Assembly (NCBI RefSeq): GCF_016925635.1 | Contig: NZ_CP070490.1 | Span: forward strand, 4,532,001 to 4,596,000 | Reading direction: 5' to 3' | DNA: 64,000 bases | DNA from: Lysinibacillus fusiformis | GTDB taxonomy: Bacteria; Bacillota; Bacilli; Bacillales_A; Planococcaceae | Part shown: piece by piece, positions 7,396-14,136 of the stretch | Position numbering within the stretch: position 1 is the stretch's first letter | Layout of the letters: every line of letters begins with the position of its first letter | Program-made: the position numbers and the translations under genes | The notes under the pieces: generated by a model | Seen by the model: only the letters and a program-made list of their open reading frames with translations | The model's database searches: none | Told to the model about the DNA's origin: nothing

Positions 7396-8400
7396 TTACC
7401 CCTTCCCTAACATTTCTAAAATTTTCTGACGCTCCGCTTCAAAATCCATGGTTGACGTTGGTTCAGGCACGTCATTCGGAACAGCGTTATGGCGATTATC
7501 AAACCAACCTGGAACAACCTCTTCACGTCTATTTTTTTGCTGATAATACTTTTGCGGCTGATTACGTTGCGGTTTCGCTTGGATTTGTTGATTCTTCCAC
7601 TGTAAGTCAGCTGCTTCAACCGCTTCCAACGTGAAGAGTTTCTTGTTGAACCAATCTTTTAAAATTGTTTCGACATAACCCCAGGTAGTTTTTCCGTTAA
7701 GTACAGCTTTCTCCATTGCGTGAATAACTAAAGGCTCTGACAAGTCATTAATCCATTGGTCAATTTTGAAAATGATTAGAGATCCTAATGCTCCAAAATG
7801 ATTCTGCTCATAAAATGCAAATGCATTTTGTGTTGGAGAAGCGGTTTGCTTTTCTAGTGGTGCTGCATAAGCAGGTGGCTCCTTATCATCATTATTATTA
7901 ATTAATCTATTAGTACTTAGTAAATCAGTACTTGGTATATCAGTACTTAGTAGTCCTTGATTTTCCACTAATGGTTTTTCCACTCGTGGATTTTCCATGG
8001 ATGGTTTTTCGGGGTATGGTTCTACCATAGGGTGATTTTCCACTAATGGTTTTTCTGGTGATGGCTGTTCCGCTAGTTGGTCCTTTTGTTCTCCGTCGAA
8101 CTGTGGAACTTCATATACCACCGTGACCCATTCAAATTTACCGTTTTTGCCACGTCGCCTTTCTTTTTTGACATAGCCGTATTTCTTTAATTCTTTCAAA
8201 CCTGTATCAAATGATGTATCACCATCCGTGGCCCATTGTGTAAGCTCGCTATTATGAAATGTCCAATCGTCTGGTTTCGAGAGCATAAAGACATGGATGG
8301 CTTTTGCTTTCCAACTTAAATTCGTGTCATAAAGCGATGTATTGTTAATGACTGTATAATCTTTGTTTTTGACTACTCTGACGATATTTTTACTCTCCAT
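7396..8400 (-). CDS. Phage replication initiator, HTH plus DnaD domain
   Basis: The N-terminal 100 residues form a winged helix of the phage initiator type (LSWKAKAIHVFMLSKPDDWT, then ELTQWATDGDTSFDTGLKEL). A repetitive linker (about 105-180) rich in EKPLVEN and LLSTD units follows. The DnaD-like domain is at about 190-270 (AFYEQNHFGALGSLIIFKI, TTWGYVETILKDWFNKKLF). Such proteins open the phage origin and load helicase. The AGGAGG ribosome site is strong. The linker DNA is a direct-repeat array that may itself be the origin. Confidence 0.85.
   Translation of the reverse strand: MESKNIVRVVKNKDYTVINNTSLYDTNLSWKAKAIHVFMLSKPDDWTFHNSELTQWATDGDTSFDTGLKELKKYGYVKKERRRGKNGKFEWVTVVYEVPQFDGEQKDQLAEQPSPEKPLVENHPMVEPYPEKPSMENPRVEKPLVENQGLLSTDIPSTDLLSTNRLINNNDDKEPPAYAAPLEKQTASPTQNAFAFYEQNHFGALGSLIIFKIDQWINDLSEPLVIHAMEKAVLNGKTTWGYVETILKDWFNKKLFTLEAVEAADLQWKNQQIQAKPQRNQPQKYYQQKNRREEVVPGWFDNRHNAVPNDVPEPTSTMDFEAERQKILEMLGKG
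7912..8055. repeat. Direct repeats inside the initiator gene, candidate phage origin
   Basis: Three 11-bp repeats AGTACTTRGTA start at 7912, 7927 and 7942, exactly 15 bp apart. A 22-bp sequence beginning GATTTTCCACTAATGG occurs at 7959-7980 and again identically at 8034-8055, with variants between. Phage initiators often bind iterons within their own gene. The repeats also encode repeated peptides, so a purely protein-level origin is possible. Confidence 0.45.
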
Positions 8401-8412
8401 CAGTTGATCCTC

Positions 8413-8592
8413 CTATAAAAATCTATCAGTTCGTTCACAGATGGCGAAGCTACCCTCAATTCGTATAATCTTGTAGCCTTGGTAGCTCTGCCATATGTAG
8501 CGGCGTACAAGGCGATATAATTCCTTTTCATCGCCTGCCGCCTTTTCAAAAATCCAGTTTGGCAACAACACTCTGTGCGGTACAGAATTCAT
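8413..8592 (-). CDS. Small hypothetical phage protein, 59 residues
   Basis: An intact frame from ATG 8592 overlaps the end of the ERF gene by four bases and ends 12 bases before the initiator start. The product is basic and begins MNSVPHRVLLPNWIFEKAAG, with ELYRLVRRYIWQSYQGYKII. Overlap with its neighbour suggests translational coupling. No family recognised. Confidence 0.65.
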   Translation of the reverse strand: MNSVPHRVLLPNWIFEKAAGDEKELYRLVRRYIWQSYQGYKIIRIEGSFAICERTDRFL

Positions 8593-9305
8593 TGAGCCAC
8601 TTGCATCTTGATAGCACGTAAATATTGAATTAAGCTATCCGCTTCTTTCATTGTTAATAAATCCGAATTCTTATAAGGGATTTTGCATCTCTGCATAGCA
8701 CCGTTATAAACTGTGTTAGGATCGGAACTATATGCTGTGGCAACTTCACTCAACAATTTTGCTATATCATTGAACTGTTCCTGAGTCCTTAAACCTGTGT
8801 GATTTGGTTGATTTTTTTGCTGCTGAGGCTGACCATTTGGCTGTTTTGAAGGAGATGGTTGATTAATATATTGATAATCATTTCCGCTCGCTCCATTTGC
8901 ATCATCATCCTTCTCAGTAGCCAGTCCTAACATAGCTGACAAGCTATAGCGCTTCATGTAAGTAATCTGACCACCAAAATCTTGCATGCTGTTGGCTGCT
9001 GGAAATTTGAGTGGATAAGATTTCACATACTCTCCTGATTCATGCAGGAATATGGTTTCTACACAAGCCATTGTTAAATTGCCTTCAACGGTTGTATAGC
9101 TGTTCTGAATGATGGATAAATGATTTTGAACAAATATAGGTCTGACAGCATCCAAAATGCCATTGAGATCAGTGTATTCAAACGTATATGAACCGCCATT
9201 TTTGGTGCGAACATTTACTTTTGCATTATGTTTTGGTGTTTGAATCGTAGCCCATGCTTTAGCTAAGGCTGCCGAAATATTTACATTACTCTCGGAAAAA
9301 AGCAT
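8589..9305 (-). CDS. erf: ERF-family single-strand annealing protein
   Basis: ERF proteins bind single-stranded DNA and promote strand annealing in phage recombination. Residues 1-135 carry the family pattern: SAALAKAWATIQTPKHNAKV, a YTFEYTDLNGILDAVRPIF core, then SMQDFGGQITYMKRYSLSAM and LGLATEKDDDAN. A Gln/Asn/Pro-rich linker and a helical C-terminal tail follow. At 238 residues it is typical. With SSB and RecU it makes a complete recombination module. Confidence 0.9.
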   Translation of the reverse strand: MLFSESNVNISAALAKAWATIQTPKHNAKVNVRTKNGGSYTFEYTDLNGILDAVRPIFVQNHLSIIQNSYTTVEGNLTMACVETIFLHESGEYVKSYPLKFPAANSMQDFGGQITYMKRYSLSAMLGLATEKDDDANGASGNDYQYINQPSPSKQPNGQPQQQKNQPNHTGLRTQEQFNDIAKLLSEVATAYSSDPNTVYNGAMQRCKIPYKNSDLLTMKEADSLIQYLRAIKMQVAQ

Positions 9306-9409
9306 GATTTCCCTCCTAGCTAGTTGATTTTTTAAAGTCTAGGGCGTAAAATAAAAGGTAACTATTTTGAAAAATAATTTTCTTAGACCACTGTTTACGG
9401 CAGTGGTTT

Positions 9410-9568
9410 TTACTTTGTATATGATTGAGAATAGAGAGTGGAACGTTCTGCAAATTTCAATGTCACAACTTCTCCATCTTTAGCGACGCCTTCAAGACCT
9501 GTGTTCTTTACTTGTAAAAATCGAAATTCTTTCTGATCTGATAAACGCTTGAAGAAAACAATACGCAT
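9410..9568 (-). CDS. Small hypothetical phage protein, 52 residues
   Basis: ATG 9568 follows GTAGGTGA. The product starts MRIVFFKRLSDQKEFRFLQV and is beta-rich and basic. A GATGG/CCATC hairpin lies just upstream of its ribosome site and a CCACTG/CAGTGG hairpin lies beyond its stop. No family recognised. Confidence 0.55.
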   Translation of the reverse strand: MRIVFFKRLSDQKEFRFLQVKNTGLEGVAKDGEVVTLKFAERSTLYSQSYTK

Positions 9569-9587
9569 TTCAATCACCTACTTTCTG

Positions 9588-9683
9588 ATGGAATCCCATC
9601 AAGCAGCCTATAACTGCAAAGCAATCCGTCAAGGGGAGGAACGGGTTATAGACTGCTTGACGAGAGCGAGTGTCGTACTCGCA
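9588..9683. other. Multi-hairpin noncoding segment
   Basis: Three consecutive inverted repeats occur in about 95 bp: GATGG/CCATC (9588-9601), a long pair AAGCAGCCTATAAC / GTTATAGACTGCTT around a 30-base loop (9600-9660), and GCGAGT/ACTCGC (about 9667-9683). No protein frame spans it. It could be a structured leader, a control site or an RNA. Confidence 0.4.
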
Positions 9684-9697
9684 ATCATCTAGTTTTG

Positions 9698-9764
9698 TGA
9701 TATAATTATCGAGACTAATTTAGTTCTGCTGTTTAATCGCTCCAACGATTAAGCAGCTTTTTTA
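9698..9764 (+). ncRNA. Candidate short RNA, promoter-hairpin element copy B
   Basis: An extended -10 TGATATAAT (9698-9706) is followed by the 12-bp hairpin GCTGTTTAATCG / CGATTAAGCAGC (9728-9757) and a run of seven T. The architecture is as in the elements at 2276 and 44107, but with an unrelated stem sequence. It could simply be a terminator with a chance -10. Confidence 0.35.
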
Positions 9765-9953
9765 TTGCCAGTAAGCAATAATGATTGGTACGCCAATAGC
9801 AATCATCACAATTCCGCATATCACACAGAACTCCTTATGTTTTTGATTGCGGCCATCATCTGGCATATACAAATAGTTCACTAGCCATTTCACCATGCTG
9901 ACCACCACTTCCCAACAGACACTAAGCGTTCTTGCAATGATAGCTTCTTCCAT
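9762..9953 (-). CDS. Hypothetical small membrane protein
   Basis: A 63-residue frame with a C-terminal hydrophobic helix (FCVICGIVMIAIGVPIIIAY) and an amphipathic N-terminal half. The first ATG lacks a clear ribosome site; ATG 9896 is a possible shorter start. It lies nine bases below the preceding gene. Function unknown. Confidence 0.45.
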   Translation of the reverse strand: MEEAIIARTLSVCWEVVVSMVKWLVNYLYMPDDGRNQKHKEFCVICGIVMIAIGVPIIIAYWQ

Positions 9954-9962
9954 TTACTAACT

Positions 9963-10232
9963 TTAAATATTTTCATTAGCAAGCTTCTTCACCGTCCTTG
10001 AAAAAATACCTCGTTGTGCTAAATCCTGTATTAAGCCACCAAAATTTTTGTTATCCTGTAACTGTATTTCTAAACGTCTGATAGCATGTTCTGCTTTTTT
10101 TATCCGCCACGCACATTCTGCTGCTAAGTTGTATGTACCGTGCTGTTTATGAAATGCCATGGCTACTTGTAAATCCTCAATGCATGCTTTCTTTGCCGCT
10201 ATCTCTAACTCCAATTTCTTTACATGATCCAA
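9963..10232 (-). CDS. Hypothetical coiled-coil phage protein
   Basis: Residues 1-60 are helical with heptad-like spacing (VKKLELEIAAKKACIEDLQV, IKKAEHAIRRLEIQLQ). Its start overlaps the stop of the HTH gene by 13 bases, so it is coupled to it. No family recognised. Confidence 0.6.
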   Translation of the reverse strand: MDHVKKLELEIAAKKACIEDLQVAMAFHKQHGTYNLAAECAWRIKKAEHAIRRLEIQLQDNKNFGGLIQDLAQRGIFSRTVKKLANENI

Positions 10233-10495
10233 TTGAAAATCCCTCCTATAAACATTGGTACTGTCTGTAAAAACTGCATTGCTGCATCTGCACTAAATAA
10301 CGCTGCTACTACTGTGTCCTGTGAATTTGTAATTGCGGCAGTTCTGGCTAAAAAATTAACTTCGCAAGCGATGATATTCTGCTCAATGCGACTGATAGTT
10401 GACTGCGTAGTATGCATAAGTTCCGCAAAGGCTTCCTGCGATAATTTTGCTTTCTTGCGGCACTTTCTGATTAACTCTCCAACATTCACATGCAA
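10220..10495 (-). CDS. XRE-family HTH protein
   Basis: An N-terminal helix-turn-helix (VGELIRKCRKKAKLSQEAFA then TTQSTISRIEQN) is followed by a hydrophobic, alanine-rich C-terminus ending GGIFNWIM. TTG 10495 is eight bases after AAGGAGG and is preferred to the upstream ATG 10543, which lacks a site. Its place at the head of the early operon suggests an early-gene regulator. The C-terminus might associate with membranes. Confidence 0.7.
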   Translation of the reverse strand: MHVNVGELIRKCRKKAKLSQEAFAELMHTTQSTISRIEQNIIACEVNFLARTAAITNSQDTVVAALFSADAAMQFLQTVPMFIGGIFNWIM

Positions 10496-10606
10496 TGAAA
10501 TCACCTCCTTATGCAGAAAGTGCATATTATGCTTACCACGCATGGTTTCTCTATTAAGTTATCTTTATAGTTGAGATATGAGATTGATTGCCCCAATCTC
10601 TATACA

Positions 10607-10619
10607 TACCTGTCCGGGT
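10607..10619 (+). promoter_or_regulatory. TACCTGTCCGGGT site, copy 1
   Basis: A 13-bp sequence repeated exactly at 17065-17077 just before the integrase gene; shorter TACCTGTC forms flank the integrase 3' side. Function unknown. Confidence 0.3.
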
Positions 10620-10629
10620 AGTTGTATTT

Positions 10630-10932
10630 TTAATTATCTTTATTCAGAATTTCTTCGAGCACTTTAGCTGTAGGCTCTGCTAACCAAACTCGTTTGTATC
10701 TCGAACCTATTTGTCTTTGGTGCTCCCTAATTCGAGGATCGCAAAGAATATATTTTTCTAATGACGCTTTACTAAATCTAGTTTCTCGAACTAGATCATC
10801 GATATCCCAATAAAGTGTTCGTTGCCTAACGGTTGCTTGTACTATTTGGTCGTATCTTTCTAATAGTTCCTTTTTAGAAAGGCCAGCATTCTCCAGAACT
10901 AAATGAGTAATGTCTGTATCATTTTTAATCAC
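10630..10932 (-). CDS. DUF771-like phage DNA-binding protein
   Basis: The core YWDIDDLVRETRFSKASLEK with YILCDPRIREHQRQIG and RVWLAEPTAKVLEEIL fits DUF771, short phage proteins with a MerR/excisionase-like winged helix. 100 residues. It follows the Rha gene directly. It probably binds DNA near the switch; an excisionase-like role is possible but unproven. Confidence 0.75.
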   Translation of the reverse strand: MIKNDTDITHLVLENAGLSKKELLERYDQIVQATVRQRTLYWDIDDLVRETRFSKASLEKYILCDPRIREHQRQIGSRYKRVWLAEPTAKVLEEILNKDN

Positions 10933-10934
10933 AG

Positions 10935-11672
10935 TTACTTGGCACCACCTTCAACAAGTTTTAACGCTTGTTGGTTGTATGCGTTAATCTCCATTCTCAG
11001 CGTAGTAGATGGCTGCCACATGGAGATAAATTTGATACTTTCAGCAAAACGTGTTTTAGGAATTTCTCCATACCGTGGGACTTCAAAGTGATTTTTGAAA
11101 TCTCTCCAAAAAGCTGAAAACACTTGACGACTTATTTTTTTATATGCATTTGATTCTTTGCCACCTAACGCGGCAATTACTACTTCTCGGCCACGTTTGC
11201 TGATTTGAGACTCTTGATTGCCATCTATACGCATCGTTTTATAGAGTGATTGAACCGTTTCTTTCACTTCGCTCACCTCAACTTTTAATGTTTCGATCTC
11301 TTCTGATGTCTCAAGTGATAGTCTCATCGAAGCTTTCAGTTGCTCTTTTTCAGATAATGGCTGTGGTTGAAGCTGTTCCTCTAATGCATTAAAAGCTTGA
11401 ATGTATTTCAATTTGAACTCTAAGGACTTAGGTCCAGTGAAACCCATTGCTAAGAGCGTAAAGCCATCTCGATTCATGTAATACATTTTGTAAATCTGCT
11501 TATTTTGCGGATGTTGATAAGAGCTTTCAAAGAATAAATTTTGGGTCTGCTCATTTTTGAGCAACCCCTCTATATCCCGTAAAACATTGCGATGCTCTTT
11601 GTTAAACGATTCAGCAATTTGCAAAGACGTGGTAACAGCTTGGCGGTTTTGAATGACGACTAATTGGTTCAT
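10935..11672 (-). CDS. Rha-family antirepressor-type regulator with ORF6C domain
   Basis: The Rha domain spans about residues 1-95: VTTSLQIAESFNKEHRNVLR then YYMNRDGFTLLAMGFTG. A coiled linker (LETSEEIETLKVEVSEVKET) joins it to a C-terminal ORF6C-like region (about 150-245; RGREVVIAALGG, YGEIPKTRFAESIKFI). Such proteins act as antirepressors or regulators in temperate phages. ATG 11672 with GGGAGG is the start; the frame extends ten codons upstream without a site. It is the second leftward gene from the switch. Confidence 0.85.
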   Translation of the reverse strand: MNQLVVIQNRQAVTTSLQIAESFNKEHRNVLRDIEGLLKNEQTQNLFFESSYQHPQNKQIYKMYYMNRDGFTLLAMGFTGPKSLEFKLKYIQAFNALEEQLQPQPLSEKEQLKASMRLSLETSEEIETLKVEVSEVKETVQSLYKTMRIDGNQESQISKRGREVVIAALGGKESNAYKKISRQVFSAFWRDFKNHFEVPRYGEIPKTRFAESIKFISMWQPSTTLRMEINAYNQQALKLVEGGAK

Positions 11673-11728
11673 GATAAAACCTCCCTTGTAACTTATATAC
11701 AAATGTATGGGTAATTTAGAGACATGTA

Positions 11729-11902
11729 TTAGTCTTCATTGATTAATAATCGTGCAGGACCAGTAAATTCATGTACACGCTGACCTTGCAGCACTCTAAA
11801 TTTCTTATAAGGTGGAATAATGATTTCAGACACCCGTTCATGGCTAGCTAATGATTCATGTAAATCTTTCGTTGGTAGCATATCAATCGATTTTTGTTTC
11901 AT
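11729..11902 (-). CDS. Small hypothetical phage protein, 57 residues
   Basis: ATG 11902 follows a GTGGTG-like weak site. The product starts MKQKSIDMLPTKDLHESLAS and contains IIIPPYKKFRVLQGQRV. No family recognised. It lies just upstream of the rha gene on the same strand. Confidence 0.55.
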   Translation of the reverse strand: MKQKSIDMLPTKDLHESLASHERVSEIIIPPYKKFRVLQGQRVHEFTGPARLLINED

Positions 11903-11968
11903 GTACTCACCACTTTCCCTTTAAATTTCCAATCTGCTAAACTATTGGTAGATTGGGGGTGAACAAAT

Positions 11969-12235
11969 ATGAACCATTACGAAAAGCAATTTTTAAAACT
12001 AGGTCTTGAAAATTTCTATAAGAGTGGCAGCTCTTATTCAGAGGTTCAGCCTAAAAATTCACAAGAATTGATAGACTTTACGAATGTAGCGAAACAACTT
12101 TATGAAAATGAATGGCTAATACCACATTCCGACAATATCTTTTCTAATTCAGTTAGCATCGTACCTAACGAAACATTAATTTGTTATGAATTGACAGACA
12201 AAGGATTGTCGGAAGCTAAGAATTTACAATCTTAA
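11969..12235 (+). CDS. Hypothetical protein, plus-strand gene inside the early block
   Basis: ATG 11969 follows GGGGGTGAAC. The 88-residue product has a winged-helix-like look (FTNVAKQLYENEWLIPHSDN, then ICYELTDKGLSEAKNL), as in proteins that read DNA with a MarR-like fold. Its 3' end overlaps the converging gene by 20 bases, so antisense effects are possible. No family recognised. Confidence 0.6.
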   Translation: MNHYEKQFLKLGLENFYKSGSSYSEVQPKNSQELIDFTNVAKQLYENEWLIPHSDNIFSNSVSIVPNETLICYELTDKGLSEAKNLQS

Positions 12236-12449
12236 AACCAAATTCAACCACAAGTTCGCTTGATCTTTTTTCGAATATGAGCTTGTTGCGAATATATCCT
12301 TTAAATTCCTGCAAGCTCATTTTTTGAAATTCTTGATAAAGCAATTCAGAAAATTTCCCCATTTGTTCTTGGTCATCTCCACCTTGAGCAAAACAACCTG
12401 ATGCTACAAGTAGCTCGTCCATATTGAACTTTTTATGAGTACTATCCAA
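12216..12449 (-). CDS. Hypothetical phage protein
   Basis: About 77 residues. TTG 12449 stands eight bases after AAGGAGG, whereas the upstream ATG has no site. The product is mostly helical (FSELLYQEFQKMSLQEFKGY) with a basic C-terminal strand. It sits between the Cro-like gene and rha, as the first leftward operon member after the switch. Function unknown. Confidence 0.55.
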   Translation of the reverse strand: MDSTHKKFNMDELLVASGCFAQGGDDQEQMGKFSELLYQEFQKMSLQEFKGYIRNKLIFEKRSSELVVEFGFKIVNS

Positions 12450-12521
12450 CCCTCTCACCTCCTTCACTGGATTAGCGTTGCTACCGCTTCGTGAGCTATT
12501 GGGACGGATAAAATAATAAAT

Positions 12522-12758
12522 CTAAATTACTCTTTCAGCTCCACAAAAATTAGACGTTTTGTCCAATTCGTTACCAAAAAAAATTTCATCTACACTACAG
12601 TCAAATAGAGATGCTATTTTTCCAGCAAGCAAAAAATTAGGATTTCTAACACCACTTTCTATTTTATAGTAGTGTGACTGTGAAATATTTAATAGTTGAG
12701 CCATTTGTTCTACGCTTAAATTTTTATTCATGCGAAGTTCTTTCAAATAAACTCGCAT
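12522..12758 (-). CDS. Cro-like XRE regulator
   Basis: A 78-residue single HTH domain: MRVYLKELRMNKNLSVEQMA, then LLNISQSHYYKIESGVRNP and KIASLFDCSVDEIFF. It is transcribed away from the CI-like genes across an operator array, the classical Cro position. The 3' end of the gene holds a further operator-like AGACGTTTTGTCC at 12552. Probably governs entry into lytic early transcription. Confidence 0.8.
   Translation of the reverse strand: MRVYLKELRMNKNLSVEQMAQLLNISQSHYYKIESGVRNPNFLLAGKIASLFDCSVDEIFFGNELDKTSNFCGAERVI
12552..12564. promoter_or_regulatory. Intragenic operator-like site
   Basis: AGACGTTTTGTCC matches the intergenic operators with one change and lies inside the Cro-like coding sequence near its 3' end. 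It could let repressor bound here interact with the intergenic cluster. Confidence 0.4.
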
Positions 12759-12778
12759 ACTTTCACCTCTTTTCTTTT

Positions 12779-12879
12779 GGACATTTTGTCCTCGAATTAA
12801 ATATAATAGACATTTTGTCTAAAGTCAAATATTTTTACACATTTTGTCCAAAACAAATTATTTATTGGACAATGAGTGT
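12779..12879. promoter_or_regulatory. Divergent repressor operator cluster
   Basis: Three near-palindromes GGACATTTTGTCC (12779-12791), AGACATTTTGTCT (12808-12820) and ACACATTTTGTCC (12837-12849) lie about 29 bp apart; a degenerate GGACAATGAGTGT follows at 12867. The 29-bp spacing is close to three helical turns. They span the gap between the divergent Cro-like and CI-like genes, so they are the likely binding sites of both. A TATAAT-like box overlaps the second site. Confidence 0.7.
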
Positions 12880-12915
12880 AAAATAAATTAAATAAATACA
12901 TAAAGGAGGGCTCTA

Positions 12916-13278
12916 ATGTTTCATGAACGGTTAAAAAAGCTGAGAGAACAAGAAAATATTAGTCGAGAACATTTAGCTAATTCATTAGGCATTACATATT
13001 CTGCATTGTCCAAATATGAAACAGGGAAAAGAGAGCCTGATTTTAAATTACTACAAAAAATAGCGAGCTATTTCAATGTAACAACTGATTATTTACTTGG
13101 TAATATAGATAAATCTGAACAACTTTCTCAACAAGAAAAAGACGAAGCTGAGTTCCAGGCTTTTGCCAACAACCCTACCCTGCAAAAATGGTACAAGGAG
13201 TTGCCGAAGTCGAAGGAAGAAGATTTGGAGAAGTTGCGTAAGATGTGGGAGATTTTGAAGGATAATGGTGAGATATAA
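12916..13278 (+). CDS. CI-like XRE repressor 1
   Basis: An N-terminal HTH (FHERLKKLREQENISREHLA, then GITYSALSKYETGKREPDF and IASYFNVTTDYLLGN) is joined to a helical C-terminal segment (about residues 76-120) that is almost identical to the tail of the next gene. There is no LexA-type peptidase domain. Position and AAGGAGG site make it the lysogeny repressor. The neighbouring ImmA-like protease suggests inactivation by cleavage, as in ICEBs1 ImmR/ImmA. Confidence 0.8.
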   Translation: MFHERLKKLREQENISREHLANSLGITYSALSKYETGKREPDFKLLQKIASYFNVTTDYLLGNIDKSEQLSQQEKDEAEFQAFANNPTLQKWYKELPKSKEEDLEKLRKMWEILKDNGEI

Positions 13279-13451
13279 TCCTAAAAAGGATTAGTATTTA
13301 ACCTTTTTATTTTTTTCATTTTTTTAAAGTTAAATAATTCAAAAACGAGTAGTAAATTTAGAATTTAACTAATTAATAATGTTAACATTCTATATATAAA
13401 TACTATAAATTTAAATAATCCATTTATGAACTCACTGAAAGTTGTGAAAAC

Positions 13452-13814
13452 ATGGATATAGGAAAAAAGATAATTTCATTGCGAGAAAAGCGAGGTTGGA
13501 CTCAAAAGGAGTTAGCTAATCGAGTTAATTTAAATGTCAGTGTAATGAATAGAATTGAGTCTAACGAAAGACCACTTAAAGATAACGAATTATTAAATCT
13601 AGCAAATGTCCTTGTCGTTAGTTCCGATTATCTTCTTGGCCGTACAGACACATCAATCCCTACAACCGAAGAAAAAGACGAAGTTGAGTTCCAGACTTTC
13701 GCCAACAACCCTACCCTACAAAAATGGTACAAGGAATTGCCGAAGTCGAAGGAAGAGGATCTGGAGAAGCTACGGAAGATGTGGGAGATTTTGAAGGATA
13801 ATGGTGAATTGTGA
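13452..13814 (+). CDS. CI-like XRE repressor 2 sharing the C-terminal module
   Basis: The HTH differs from repressor 1 (IGKKIISLREKRGWTQKELA, then NVSVMNRIESNERPL), but from about residue 77 the protein reads EVEFQTFANNPTLQKWYKEL and continues nearly identical to the previous protein to the end. The DNA of this 138-bp part is about 90 percent identical by eye. The ribosome site is weak. The shared tail may allow mixed dimers or recognition by the same protease. Confidence 0.8.
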   Translation: MDIGKKIISLREKRGWTQKELANRVNLNVSVMNRIESNERPLKDNELLNLANVLVVSSDYLLGRTDTSIPTTEEKDEVEFQTFANNPTLQKWYKELPKSKEEDLEKLRKMWEILKDNGEL

Positions 13815-13889
13815 TGGTTAATTGGTGAAAAGCCAAATAATCGATTTTTATTTTTTTAAAAGTAACATAATAATATGTATGAGGAGGAC

Positions 13890-14030
13890 ATGGCATATAC
13901 ATGTCCTTTAAATACACTATTAATTGGTAGTATTATTCATTTATGTTTTATATTATTTTTTTGTGATTGTTATAGGTATATTTACGCAATAACTATTAAC
14001 TACAAAAATGAAAAGAAATTGCCATCTTAA
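13890..14030 (+). CDS. Possible small membrane peptide, 46 residues
   Basis: ATG 13890 directly follows GAGGAGGAC. The product has one hydrophobic span (TLLIGSIIHLCFILFFCD) and a basic tail ending NEKKLPS. The spacing between GGAGG and ATG is only two bases, which is unusually short, so translation is uncertain. It is the only candidate in the 320-bp gap before the helicase gene. Confidence 0.3.
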   Translation: MAYTCPLNTLLIGSIIHLCFILFFCDCYRYIYAITINYKNEKKLPS

Positions 14031-14136
14031 TAACAGCACAAAAATCTAATGTATCAACACCATCAAAAAATTAATTTTAGTATACGATGTTAAAGTAAAC
14101 TCTTAAATTTAAAATTTTTTTCAGGGGTGACTATTT

